A stretch of DNA of 54,724 bases from Bacillota bacterium (lineage in GTDB: Bacteria; Bacillota; SHA-98; UBA4971), in assembly GCA_029551185.1 (NCBI GenBank), contig JAKPFY010000043.1, forward strand, positions 1-54,724, given 5' to 3'. Position 1 is the stretch's first letter. Every line of letters starts with the position of its first letter. This document shows positions 20,087 through 28,268 of this stretch, piece after piece. The notes below the pieces were generated by a model. That model had not been told where the DNA came from. It saw only the letters and a list, made by a program, of their open reading frames with translations, and did no database searches. The translations under genes and the position numbers were made by a program.

Positions 20087-20608
20087 ATGAAAGATGCAAT
20101 AAGACTGGTTGCGGATCTTATGTGTGTCGCTGCCAGGACTGCTCCTAAAGCCGTTGGGAAGGACTTTATAGTGACCGGTGTCGTTGAAGGCGATGACCTG
20201 CTTGAGCTTGCCAATGGTATGGTTGAATATGGAAAGGCTTCCGGCAAGATAAACTATGATCGTGATGGCCGAAATGTCGCTGCAAGTTCCGCTTGCGTGC
20301 TTATCGGCCTGAAGGATGCTGAGGTTTGTGGGCTTAACTGTGGCGCATGCGGGCATGATAAGTGTGTGGACTTGCCGAAATTGCAGGAAGGTCCCGAGGC
20401 CGAAGGCCCTGTGTGTGCTTGGAGAATAATTGATATGGGTATTGCTGTGGGCTCTGCAGTGAAGGTCGCGTCTATTCATAACATCGACAACAGGATTATG
20501 TATCGCGTAGGTGCAGTGGCCAAGAAGATGGGTCTTATTGACGCTGATGTCTTAATTGGTATTCCTTTGTCAGTCAGTGGAAAAAATGTCTATTTTGACA
20601 GGGGATAA
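20087..20608 (+). CDS. DUF2148 ferredoxin-like domain protein
   Basis: The protein has 173 residues and belongs to the DUF2148 'ferredoxin domain-containing' family common in anaerobes. The cysteine cluster CGLNCGACGHDKC (about 84-96) could hold an iron-sulfur cluster; a fourth region supplies C in GPVCAWR. The rest is alpha/beta with no known catalytic motif. The start is ATG 20087 with GAGGTGG 7 bases upstream; an ATG 15 bases earlier lacks a site. It precedes the GalT-like gene by 32 bases in the same direction, and no functional link between them is evident. Confidence 0.85.
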   Translation: MKDAIRLVADLMCVAARTAPKAVGKDFIVTGVVEGDDLLELANGMVEYGKASGKINYDRDGRNVAASSACVLIGLKDAEVCGLNCGACGHDKCVDLPKLQEGPEAEGPVCAWRIIDMGIAVGSAVKVASIHNIDNRIMYRVGAVAKKMGLIDADVLIGIPLSVSGKNVYFDRG

Positions 20609-20640
20609 ACCCGAAAGAACAAACTGAAAAGAGGGGTTTC

Positions 20641-21669
20641 ATGATATCTGAGTTAAGAAGAGATCCTACATCGGGATCATGGGTGGCAATTGCGTCTGCC
20701 AGAAGCAGGCGCCCTTCTGACTTCAGAATCATTCATGGTGAGCAAAAGAAGGGCACGTGTCCATTTTGCTATGGCAACGAACATATGACTCCTCCCGAGA
20801 TCCTTGCTATAGGCCGGGAAACTGACGCGCCAAACGCAGAAGGCTGGCAGGTAAGGATCGTGCCTAACAAGTTTCCTGCTTTTTCCTTAGATTATGGGGA
20901 TTCCGTAGACGTAGATCGCGATATTGAAGGACAAGACGGTCTGTATGTCAGTATCCCTGCTGTTGGCATCCATGAGGTTCTTGTGGAGACTCCGGAACAT
21001 GATTCAACCTTCGGTGAGCACTCAGAGCGCAGAATTGAGGACATACTCACTGCTATGATCATTCGTTTCCGTGCCCTCAAGCAGGATAAGAGGATCAAGT
21101 ATTTGCAGGCTTTCAAAAACTGGGGGCATGCAGGGGGAGCCTCTCTTTCACATACACATTGTCAACTGATTGCTGTGCCGATAGTGCCCAAGATTATCCA
21201 AACAGAATTAGATTATGCAAGGCAGCACACGGACAGGACCGGTAGATGCCTGTATTGTGGGATCGTCGAAAGCGAGATAGAGAAAGGGGAACGGGTCCTC
21301 AACGAATCCCAACACTTTTTAGCCTTTTGCCCGTACGCGTCCAAATTCCCCTATGAAACCTGGATTGTTCCAAAAAGACATAACTCAGCTTTTGAGGATA
21401 TATCCAAGGATGAGACAGCTGATCTCGCAAGAATGCTACGTCTTGTGGTTCGCACGTTTGAACTGGCATTTGATGATGTGCCGTACAATATTGTGTGGCA
21501 CACATGCCCATGGAACGGAGATTTTAGCACATACTATCATTGGCATCTCGAGCTGCTTCCGCGCCTTGCGACTATTGCAGGGTTTGAACTCGGCACGGGG
21601 TACTACATAAATCCGACAGCCCCGGAGGTAGCTGCAGCTGCCTTGCGTGAAAGTATGCCAAAAGATTAA
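20641..21669 (+). CDS. galT: Galactose-1-phosphate uridylyltransferase-like enzyme (HIT superfamily)
   Basis: The protein (342 residues) moves a nucleotidyl group between sugar phosphates. It opens SELRRDPTSGSWVAIA as GalT does. Zinc-site cysteines are CPFCYG and CLYCG, and the active-site region is GGASLSHTHCQLIAVP, where the usual HPH is HTH, followed by WHLELLPR. Classical GalT uses UDP-glucose and Gal-1-P. The HTHCQ form, and the setting directly upstream of glycogen synthase, also fit an ADP-glucose or UDP-glucose phosphorylase-type member. The start is ATG 20641 with AGAGGGG. It lies 66 bases from glgA in the same direction. Confidence 0.82.
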   Translation: MISELRRDPTSGSWVAIASARSRRPSDFRIIHGEQKKGTCPFCYGNEHMTPPEILAIGRETDAPNAEGWQVRIVPNKFPAFSLDYGDSVDVDRDIEGQDGLYVSIPAVGIHEVLVETPEHDSTFGEHSERRIEDILTAMIIRFRALKQDKRIKYLQAFKNWGHAGGASLSHTHCQLIAVPIVPKIIQTELDYARQHTDRTGRCLYCGIVESEIEKGERVLNESQHFLAFCPYASKFPYETWIVPKRHNSAFEDISKDETADLARMLRLVVRTFELAFDDVPYNIVWHTCPWNGDFSTYYHWHLELLPRLATIAGFELGTGYYINPTAPEVAAAALRESMPKD

Positions 21670-21735
21670 AAGGACTAAGCAATGCCGGTGCAGTTGCACT
21701 TTGGGCCTGGGGAAACAAAAAGGGGTATATGAACA

Positions 21736-23223
21736 ATGAACGTCCAGCAACTCGATGAAACCTACAGAATATTGATTGCTTCTCCCGAAGTTGCGCCATT
21801 TGCAAAGACAGGGGGGCTTGCGGATGTAGCAGGCTCACTTCCGAAAGCCCTTGCGACAATGGGGAATGATGTACGGGTTGTCATGCCTAAATACAGGGGG
21901 ATCACAGACTATAAGACATTAGGCGATTTCCCGGTGCAAGTAGGCCGGAGAAAAGAGACGGCGATTCTGCGCGAAGGTGTGATAAGAGCAAGACTGGATG
22001 GGGCAGAGAGGCTTGTGCCTGTCTATTTCATTGATAACTACCATTACTTCGACAGGGATAACATGTACATGTATTTTGATGAGGCGGAAAGGTTTACGTT
22101 TTTTTCCAAAGCCATCCTGGAGATGCTCAAGCACTTAGCATGGGCGCCTCATGTGATACATTGCAATGACTGGCAGACAGGCCTTGTGCCTCTCCTTCTC
22201 CGTGAGAAATACTCTCACGATACATTTTACCAAGACATTGCCAGCTTGTTCACTATCCATAACCTGAAATACCAAGGGAACTACCCTCAAGAAGTGCTTC
22301 ACCTAATCGGTTTAGGGGATGAGTATTTTACGCCTGAGCGTATTGAGTTTTACGGGAATGTGAGTTTTATGAAAGCAGGCATTCTGTATGCCGATGTCAT
22401 AAACACTGTTAGCAAGACTTATGCCAAAGAAATTCAAACTCCTGTTTATGGCCAACTTATGGACGGAGTCTTAAGAGCTAGGGCACAGGATTTATATGGA
22501 ATTCTAAATGGCATAAATTATCACGAATTTAACCCTGAAACTGATGCGCGCATTTATCGTAACTACGGCTTGGGCAATATTGAGTACAAAAAGGAGAACA
22601 AGTACGCTCTTTTGCGAGAAATGGATCTGCCTACAGGAGACATGCCTCTTGTCGGAGTAGTGTCCCGGCTTGTAGACCAGAAAGGCTTGGACCTGATTGC
22701 AGAGATCATTCCTGATATTATTGGGCAAGACATCCAATTTGTGTTACTAGGAACAGGGGACCCGTATTATGAAGAGCTGTTCCGTTCCTTTCACAAGGAT
22801 TACCCAAACAAGATATCAGTTGAAATAGGCTTCAATGTTGCCTTGGCTCAACGTATTTATGCAGGGTGTGACATGTTTCTCATGCCAAGCCGCTTTGAAC
22901 CCTGTGGATTAGGGCAGCTCATCAGTATGCGCTATGGTACAGTTCCCATTGTAAGGAGTACAGGCGGGCTTGCTGATACTGTAACCGACTATGAACCTGA
23001 AAGACAGACAGGAAACGGATTTACGTTCGCAGAGTATTCAGCTGATGCACTTTTCCATGCAGTGACACGCGCAATCAGCGTTTACCGAGACAGAACGAAA
23101 TGGATGTCTTTGGTGGAAAACACTATGCGCCATGATTTCTCATGGAACCGTTCAGCAGCTGAGTACATGAGTGTTTATGGTGTGGCCAGAAACAAGCTGG
23201 AATCCTTGCCGTATCCGGCATAA
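21736..23223 (+). CDS. glgA: Glycogen (starch) synthase, GT5
   Basis: GlgA extends alpha-1,4-glucan chains from ADP-glucose. The protein (495 residues) carries the N-terminal KTGGLADV motif that binds the nucleotide sugar, HCNDWQTGLVP, FTIHNLKYQG, a second Rossmann domain from VGVVSRLVDQKGLDLI, and the catalytic SRFEPCGLGQL...STGGLADTV block near 390-420. All are typical of bacterial GT5. The start is ATG 21736. No glgC or glgB is seen in the window, so ADP-glucose supply is encoded elsewhere. It works with the phosphorylase at 15821 and the starch-binding modules at 34618 and 41715 in glycogen turnover. Confidence 0.95.
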   Translation: MNVQQLDETYRILIASPEVAPFAKTGGLADVAGSLPKALATMGNDVRVVMPKYRGITDYKTLGDFPVQVGRRKETAILREGVIRARLDGAERLVPVYFIDNYHYFDRDNMYMYFDEAERFTFFSKAILEMLKHLAWAPHVIHCNDWQTGLVPLLLREKYSHDTFYQDIASLFTIHNLKYQGNYPQEVLHLIGLGDEYFTPERIEFYGNVSFMKAGILYADVINTVSKTYAKEIQTPVYGQLMDGVLRARAQDLYGILNGINYHEFNPETDARIYRNYGLGNIEYKKENKYALLREMDLPTGDMPLVGVVSRLVDQKGLDLIAEIIPDIIGQDIQFVLLGTGDPYYEELFRSFHKDYPNKISVEIGFNVALAQRIYAGCDMFLMPSRFEPCGLGQLISMRYGTVPIVRSTGGLADTVTDYEPERQTGNGFTFAEYSADALFHAVTRAISVYRDRTKWMSLVENTMRHDFSWNRSAAEYMSVYGVARNKLESLPYPA

Positions 23224-23249
23224 TTCAACTGCAATTTCTCAGACTTTGG

Positions 23250-23321
23250 GGCTTGCTTAAACATGGCCTGGTTGAGTAGTATAGGTATGTTATGATAAAT
23301 GTAGGCATTGATAAGCAAGCC
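23250..23321 (+). repeat. Inverted repeat flanking a 52-base insert upstream of MFS gene
   Basis: GGCTTGCTTA (23250-23259) and its exact complement TAAGCAAGCC (23312-23321) enclose 52 bases. Inside, GGCCT and AGGC could pair as a second helix. It lies between the glgA stop and the MFS start, 75 bases upstream of the latter. It could be a structured leader RNA, a terminator without a T tract, or an operator pair. Confidence 0.4.
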
Positions 23322-23395
23322 TTCCGAAACCCCGTGTAGAGAAATAATTGTCCCGGGAAAGCATATGAAGGCGATGTTTGACAAGGAGTGGCAAT

Positions 23396-24640
23396 GTGAA
23401 ATCCAGCCGCAATTTGCTTGCTTTATGTATAGGTTGCGCTCTTATCCAGGCAGGAGACATTATAGTTGCGTCTTTCCTGCCTATCCTTATGTCAGAGCTT
23501 GGAACAGCAGCTGATGCGTCATTTTGGTCAGGCGCAGCTTTCTCCGTCGCTGCGTTGACCTCAGCAATAATGGCGCCTGTATGGGGCTCGTTATCAGACA
23601 GATATGGTAAGCGAATAATGTTAATTCGCGCAGGTGTGGTTCTTACCATAACGTATGGGCTTATGGGGTTTGCCAAAAGCCACCTTGAAATTCTGTTGCT
23701 TAAGGCTATTACCGGGGCACTTTCAGGATATATCCCTGCTGCGACTATGCTGATCGCCACTACCACACCCAATGAGAAGCTTGGCTATGCCATGGGACTA
23801 TTACAGACGACAATGGCAATTGGAACAATAGCAGGCCCGATTCTGGGTGCAGTATTTGTGTCAGTGTTTGGACTTAACGGCACTTATGTGGCGTGTGCAG
23901 CAATGCCGGCCATAGCTACTCTTATTGCTGTGTTCATCGTGAAGGAGAAAAGAGTCTCTGTAACAGAACAAACCGGCATCATCAAAGGTATGCGAGAGAC
24001 TATTTCTATACCTGTCTTACAGATTCTATTTGGCATCTTGGTTTTTATGCAGGCAGGCACGGCTTGTATTCGGCCTACTTTGCCGCTTCTAATCAAAGAA
24101 CTGTCAACTGCCAATGCAGCCTTTGCCACAAGCATCATTGCGACATTATTCGGAGTCGCAACTGCAATTTCCGCCCCACTGGTGGGAAGGTATTGGAGAG
24201 GCAATTACGTGGCCATGCTAAAGGACAGCTTGCTTCTTCTTGTAGTTTGTGTTATGTTGCAGGGCTTTTCTCAGTCTGTATACAGCCTGGGTGCTTTTAG
24301 ATTTATCTCAGGCGCTCCAAGCGTAGCCATGTCTGTAGCAATCAATGTCCTTGTAGCGCAGGCAGTGGAGCCGGAAGTTCGCGGTACTGTCTTTGGCGTA
24401 ATGAACGCCATGTCCTCAGTAGGGTCTGTTCTCGGACCGTTACTCGGGGGGTATCTGGGCAGCGCCTTCGGGGTGGCCAGTTCCTTTTGGGGAGCTGCCG
24501 TTCTCTACGGGCTTTCCGGTGTCATCGTGATTTCTTCATATAATTTCCTCATGGACACCTTGAAAGACACCTTGGAAATCAGTCCTCCTTCAACCGACCG
24601 GCGGAGATTTCTAAGGCGGAGGACTCCCCGTTCCATGTGA
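23396..24640 (+). CDS. MFS transporter, drug/metabolite efflux type
   Basis: This is a 414-residue membrane protein with about 12 hydrophobic helices. The loop 2-3 signature GSLSDRYGKRIMLI identifies the major facilitator superfamily, and TMAIGTIAGPILGAVF resembles the motif C of antiporters that export drugs. The substrate is unknown. The start is GTG 23396, eight bases after AAGGAG; the TTG at 23378 covers the ribosome site itself. The C terminus is a basic cytoplasmic tail (DRRRFLRRRTPRSM). It has no close operon partner: a structured repeat lies before it and the Lrp repeat array after it. Confidence 0.9.
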   Translation: MKSSRNLLALCIGCALIQAGDIIVASFLPILMSELGTAADASFWSGAAFSVAALTSAIMAPVWGSLSDRYGKRIMLIRAGVVLTITYGLMGFAKSHLEILLLKAITGALSGYIPAATMLIATTTPNEKLGYAMGLLQTTMAIGTIAGPILGAVFVSVFGLNGTYVACAAMPAIATLIAVFIVKEKRVSVTEQTGIIKGMRETISIPVLQILFGILVFMQAGTACIRPTLPLLIKELSTANAAFATSIIATLFGVATAISAPLVGRYWRGNYVAMLKDSLLLLVVCVMLQGFSQSVYSLGAFRFISGAPSVAMSVAINVLVAQAVEPEVRGTVFGVMNAMSSVGSVLGPLLGGYLGSAFGVASSFWGAAVLYGLSGVIVISSYNFLMDTLKDTLEISPPSTDRRRFLRRRTPRSM

Positions 24641-24683
24641 CTTTCTTACATCCCTAAAATATTTTTTCTCACCAAGAAGGATA

Positions 24684-24764
24684 ATTACCATATTCGTCGA
24701 ATAGAAAAGCTTATATTACCTTATACGCACATATGTAGGCAATTTATTACGATATACGCAAATA
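24684..24764. repeat. Three phased 31-bp repeats upstream of Lrp-type gene
   Basis: ATTAC begins at 24684, 24715 and 24746, exactly 31 bp apart. After two bases each is followed by an octamer: TATTCGTC (degenerate), TATACGCA and TATACGCA, then AT-rich ATA or AATA. The last copy ends 24 bases before the ATG of the Lrp/AsnC gene. A 31-bp period is about three helical turns, so all copies face one side of the DNA, as expected for a multimeric Lrp-type regulator wrapping its own promoter. Confidence 0.65.
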
Positions 24765-24788
24765 ATAGCAGGTATTGGGGCGGAGTTC

Positions 24789-25283
24789 ATGAGAGGGTCT
24801 CCTGTATTGAATCAACTGGATATGGCTATTCTTTCTTACTTGAAGAATGACGGTAGAATCCCTTTTACATTCATCGCGCAAGAATTAGGGGTAGCTGAAG
24901 GCACTGTAAGAAAGCGAGTGGCGCGCCTTGTAGAGGACGGCATAGTCGAAATCAAAGCTGTTGTGGATCCTTTTAAGGTGGGCATGAACTTTGTCACCAT
25001 AATCGGCCTTGATGTTGAGGGAGATTCACCTGACAAGGTCGTAGCTCAACTTGCGGAAGCGCCGCAAGTCAGATATGTGGCTGTCTCAGCCGGCGCTCAC
25101 GATGTTATGGTGGAAGCAGTTTTTAGCTCCAATGATGAGCTCTATACATTTCTTACTCAAACACTGAGGAAGATGCCTGGGATACGAAGCTCTGAAACAT
25201 CTCTTGTCTTAAAAGTATGCAAAGAGAGTTCCTCGTGGAACGGGTGGTTGAGTACTGATGGGGGGGATGGATGCCATGAGTGA
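24789..25283 (+). CDS. Lrp/AsnC-family transcriptional regulator
   Basis: The protein has 164 residues: an N-terminal helix-turn-helix (LDMAILSYLKNDGRIPFTFIAQELGVAEGTVRKRVARL) and a C-terminal RAM domain that binds amino acids and assembles octamers (NFVTIIGLDVEGD...YVAVSAGAHDVMVEAVF...MPGIRSSETSLVLKV). The start is ATG 24789 with GGGGCGGAG; TTG 24807 is possible. It lies 62 bases upstream of an ABC importer operon (25346-28045), probably its target or co-transcribed with it. The phased repeat array in front of it suggests autoregulation. Confidence 0.92.
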   Translation: MRGSPVLNQLDMAILSYLKNDGRIPFTFIAQELGVAEGTVRKRVARLVEDGIVEIKAVVDPFKVGMNFVTIIGLDVEGDSPDKVVAQLAEAPQVRYVAVSAGAHDVMVEAVFSSNDELYTFLTQTLRKMPGIRSSETSLVLKVCKESSSWNGWLSTDGGDGCHE

Positions 25284-25345
25284 ATCAGACTATATCGGGG
25301 ATTATTGCAGCAATCCATTATTTTATATTTATCGGAGGGATTTAA

Positions 25346-26347
25346 ATGGCATCCAAAAAATCAAGAATAACCAAGGTGCTTACTATAGTAGGAGCGGTTG
25401 CGGTAATTGCAGTTGTGGCCTTCGCGTTGCCTCGGTTTACTAAGAAACCCACTGTCACCAAAATAGGTATTATGCAGATTGTGGAACACCCGGCTTTGGA
25501 CGCGTCCAGAAACGGATTTATTCAGCGTTTGGCTGAGTTAGGCTACGAAGAGGGAGAGAACGTAGAGTTCATTATACAGAACGCTCAAGGGGATATGGCT
25601 ATTGCCCAGTCTATTGCCGGAAACTTCGTGTCTCAGAACGTGGACATGATCCTTGCTATTGCTACGCCTACAGCTCAGGCAGCAGCTAAAGCCACTCAAA
25701 GCATTCCCATTTTGATAACTGCTGTAACTGACCCGGTCGCTGCAGGGTTAGTTGACTCTGTCAAAGAGCCCGGAAGCAATGTTACAGGTACATCTGATCT
25801 TACTCCCGTAGCGAAGCAGCTGGAGCTCTTGACCCGGATAGCTCCTGAGGCAGAGCGCGTAGGAGTAATATATAACGCAGGCGAGACAAACTCCCTTGTG
25901 CAAGTGGATCTTGCTCGTGAGGCTGCTGGAAGCCTCGGGCTTGAGCTTGTTGAAGTGACTGTGAGTTCCTCCAGTGAGGTTTATGAAGCTTCTCAGTCAC
26001 TGGTGGGTAGGGTGGACGCAATTTACGTGCCCACAGATAATACAGTTGTTTCCGCGCTGGAGTCTGTTATTAAGGTAGGAGAGGATTTTCGGATTCCGGT
26101 AATCGTAGGTGAGGTTGACGGTGTCAGACGAGGTGCTCTTGCGACCGTAGGAATAGACTATTACGTTCTCGGAATGCAGACTGCTGACATAGCTCAGAAA
26201 ATCCTCAAAGGGGAAAGAGAGCCTAAAGACATTCCCATAGAGTATCTCGAGGATATCCAAATAGCCGTGAATTTGGCAGCAGCGGACAAGATGGGAGTTA
26301 CAGTCTCCAAGGACTTGATTGACGAGGCTTATGAGGTGATAAGGTGA
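25346..26347 (+). CDS. ABC transporter substrate-binding protein (TrpX/ABC_sub_bind type)
   Basis: This is a 333-residue extracytoplasmic binding protein of the ABC_sub_bind family, which includes TrpX-type aromatic amino acid binders. A single N-terminal membrane helix (about 10-29, no lipobox Cys) should anchor or export it. The body has two periplasmic-binding lobes: KIGIMQIVEHPALDA at the start, LITAVTDPVAAGLVDS, GTSDLTPVAKQLELL, YVPTDNTVVSA and GALATVGIDYYVLG. The ribosome site is CGGAGGG. Its stop overlaps the permease start by 4 bases. The substrate could be tryptophan or another amino acid; the Lrp gene just upstream supports an amino-acid role. Confidence 0.88.
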   Translation: MASKKSRITKVLTIVGAVAVIAVVAFALPRFTKKPTVTKIGIMQIVEHPALDASRNGFIQRLAELGYEEGENVEFIIQNAQGDMAIAQSIAGNFVSQNVDMILAIATPTAQAAAKATQSIPILITAVTDPVAAGLVDSVKEPGSNVTGTSDLTPVAKQLELLTRIAPEAERVGVIYNAGETNSLVQVDLAREAAGSLGLELVEVTVSSSSEVYEASQSLVGRVDAIYVPTDNTVVSALESVIKVGEDFRIPVIVGEVDGVRRGALATVGIDYYVLGMQTADIAQKILKGEREPKDIPIEYLEDIQIAVNLAAADKMGVTVSKDLIDEAYEVIR

Positions 26348-27264
26348 GTTCAGCTCTGGGGGCAATGTTCAGGGTCTTGGAGCAAGGCCTTGTATATGCA
26401 GTAATGGCAGTAGGGGTATATTTTACTTCACGGGTCTTGGATTTCCCGGACTTGACAGTTGACGGGAGCTTCCCTATGGGCGCAGCTATCGCCGGAAGAT
26501 TGCTAATTGGAGGAGTGAATCCTCTGATAGCGACGTTGTGCGCGCCGGTTGCAGGATTCTTTGCAGGCGCCGCAACCGGCGCCCTTAACACAAAACTTAG
26601 AATTTCCAACCTTCTGGCCGGAATTCTTACTATGACCGCGCTCTATTCGGTGAATCTCAGGATTATGGGCAGGTCAAACTTGCCTCTGTTAAGGACGGGC
26701 ACGGTTCTTACGGTCATGGAGGATATGGGGATTTCTCCGAAGCTCTCAGCATTCCTCCTGTTCTGCATAGTAATTGTCATTCTCAAGTTAATGGTGGATA
26801 CCTTCCTTCGAACAGAGTTTGGGCTTGCGCTTAGGGCGACAGGTGACAATGAGCTAATGATCAGGAGCCTTGGAGTAAACACAGATTCAATGAAAATCGT
26901 AGGCATCGGCATTGCTAACGCGCAAGTAGCGCTGTCAGGAGCGCTTGTAGCTCAATATCAAGGGTTTGCCGATATCGGTATGGGTGTCGGCACAGTTGTG
27001 GCCGGACTCGCGTCAGTGATTATCGGAGAGGCAATTATCCCTCCGAAATCCGTTGGTATGGGGACTTTAGGAGCAATCATCGGTTCCGTAGCCTACCGAC
27101 TTTGTGTGTTTCTTGCTTTGCGCCTTGGTTTTGCGCCTACAGATCTTAAACTCGTCACTGCACTACTGGTAATAGCAGCTCTGTCAGGAAAATCCATCAA
27201 ATCTGGTATCGGCGCTGAAGGGAGGAAGGCTTCAAGGCATGCTGGAACTGAGATCTCTGTATAA
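26344..27264 (+). CDS. ABC transporter permease (branched-chain/TrpY type)
   Basis: This 306-residue integral membrane protein with about eight to nine helices belongs to the BPD_transp_2 family shared by branched-chain amino acid, ribose-type and TrpY permeases. The typical segment GVYFTSRVLDFPDLTVDGSFPMGAA lies near the N terminus, and GLASVIIGEAIIPP near 220 is the conserved EAA-like loop that contacts the ATPase. The start is GTG 26344 within the stop of the binding-protein gene. The end overlaps the ATP-binding gene by 26 bases. All three importer parts are thus translationally coupled. Confidence 0.9.
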   Translation: MSSALGAMFRVLEQGLVYAVMAVGVYFTSRVLDFPDLTVDGSFPMGAAIAGRLLIGGVNPLIATLCAPVAGFFAGAATGALNTKLRISNLLAGILTMTALYSVNLRIMGRSNLPLLRTGTVLTVMEDMGISPKLSAFLLFCIVIVILKLMVDTFLRTEFGLALRATGDNELMIRSLGVNTDSMKIVGIGIANAQVALSGALVAQYQGFADIGMGVGTVVAGLASVIIGEAIIPPKSVGMGTLGAIIGSVAYRLCVFLALRLGFAPTDLKLVTALLVIAALSGKSIKSGIGAEGRKASRHAGTEISV

Positions 27265-28045
27265 GAAATTCCAATCAAGCGCAGGCAACGGAAGGATGGC
27301 TCTTAAGGACGTTTCCTTGAGCCTTCAGCCTAACGACTTTGTAACAGTCATTGGAAGCAACGGGGCGGGAAAGTCTACGCTTCTTAATGCAATTGCAGGG
27401 GTTTTCCCTGTAGACAGCGGCCAAGTAGTAATCGACGGACAGGATGTCACGTATTTGCCTGAATATCGGCGTGCTTCGGTTATCGGCAGGGTGTTCCAAG
27501 ATCCTATGCAGGGAACTGCAGGATCCATGTCTATTGAAGAAAACATGGCCATGGCTTTGAAAAGAGGATTGCGCCGTGGGTTATCCAAAGGAGTTTCAGC
27601 AAAGGACAGAGACTACTTTAGGCAGCAGTTGTCTTCTCTCGGCCTTGGCTTGGAAGACAGGCTTCTTGAGCCTGTGAAGCTCCTCTCCGGAGGCCAACGG
27701 CAGGCCTTAGCCCTACTTATGGCTACGCTTTCCAAACCGAAATTGCTGCTTCTCGATGAGCATACTGCAGCCCTCGATCCGAGGACTGCCCAGGAGATTC
27801 AGGAGCTTACCTGTGATATTGTCAGGCGAGGCAGCCTTTCTGTGCTGATGGTTACCCATAACCTTCGCTTGGCTCTTGCAGTGGGGACAAGGACGATAAT
27901 GATGCACGAAGGCGAAATTGTCTTGGATGTAAGTGACCCTGAGAGGTCAGAAATGACTGTATCTGATCTTCTTGAACGCTTTCATGACGCTAAGGGCGAG
28001 AGACTGTCTGACGATAGAATTCTCTTGGAGGTATGCACGTACTGA
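27239..28045 (+). CDS. ABC transporter ATP-binding protein (TrpZ type)
   Basis: This is a 268-residue ABC ATPase. Walker A is GSNGAGKST (near 40), the Q loop is in FQDPMQG, the signature is LSGGQRQAL, Walker B is LLLLDEHTAAL and the switch His is in VMVTHNLR. It energises the permease encoded just upstream. The QDPMQGT element and the HTAALDP motif are typical of the ABC_sub_bind-linked group. It is the last gene of the operon, followed by a terminator-like hairpin at 28191-28230. Confidence 0.94.
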   Translation: MLELRSLYKKFQSSAGNGRMALKDVSLSLQPNDFVTVIGSNGAGKSTLLNAIAGVFPVDSGQVVIDGQDVTYLPEYRRASVIGRVFQDPMQGTAGSMSIEENMAMALKRGLRRGLSKGVSAKDRDYFRQQLSSLGLGLEDRLLEPVKLLSGGQRQALALLMATLSKPKLLLLDEHTAALDPRTAQEIQELTCDIVRRGSLSVLMVTHNLRLALAVGTRTIMMHEGEIVLDVSDPERSEMTVSDLLERFHDAKGERLSDDRILLEVCTY

Positions 28046-28190
28046 TTCGTTCTCGAGCATGCTTTTTCAAAATGAGCCCGGGGTGTACGTCGTAGACCGG
28101 CGTAAGCCTTGGCAGAGCCTAACACGGTAAAGGAAGCGGCTTGAGAAAAGGCAGCACAGACTGATGGTGCATCACTTAGTGTACAATATC

Positions 28191-28230
28191 AGCGCCGGCC
28201 TCTGTTGAGTTTGTGCCGGCGCTCTTCCTT
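28191..28230 (+). terminator. Terminator of the ABC importer operon
   Basis: A perfect 9-bp stem (28191-28199 with 28215-28223, AGCGCCGGC and complement), a 15-base loop, then CTTCCTT. It stands 145 bases after the ATPase stop and just before the convergent ATP-grasp ligase gene. The remaining bases 28046-28190 hold nothing I can identify. Confidence 0.6.
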
Positions 28231-28268
28231 GACAGTTCTATGAACTTTACAATGCCTCTACCCTGTCC

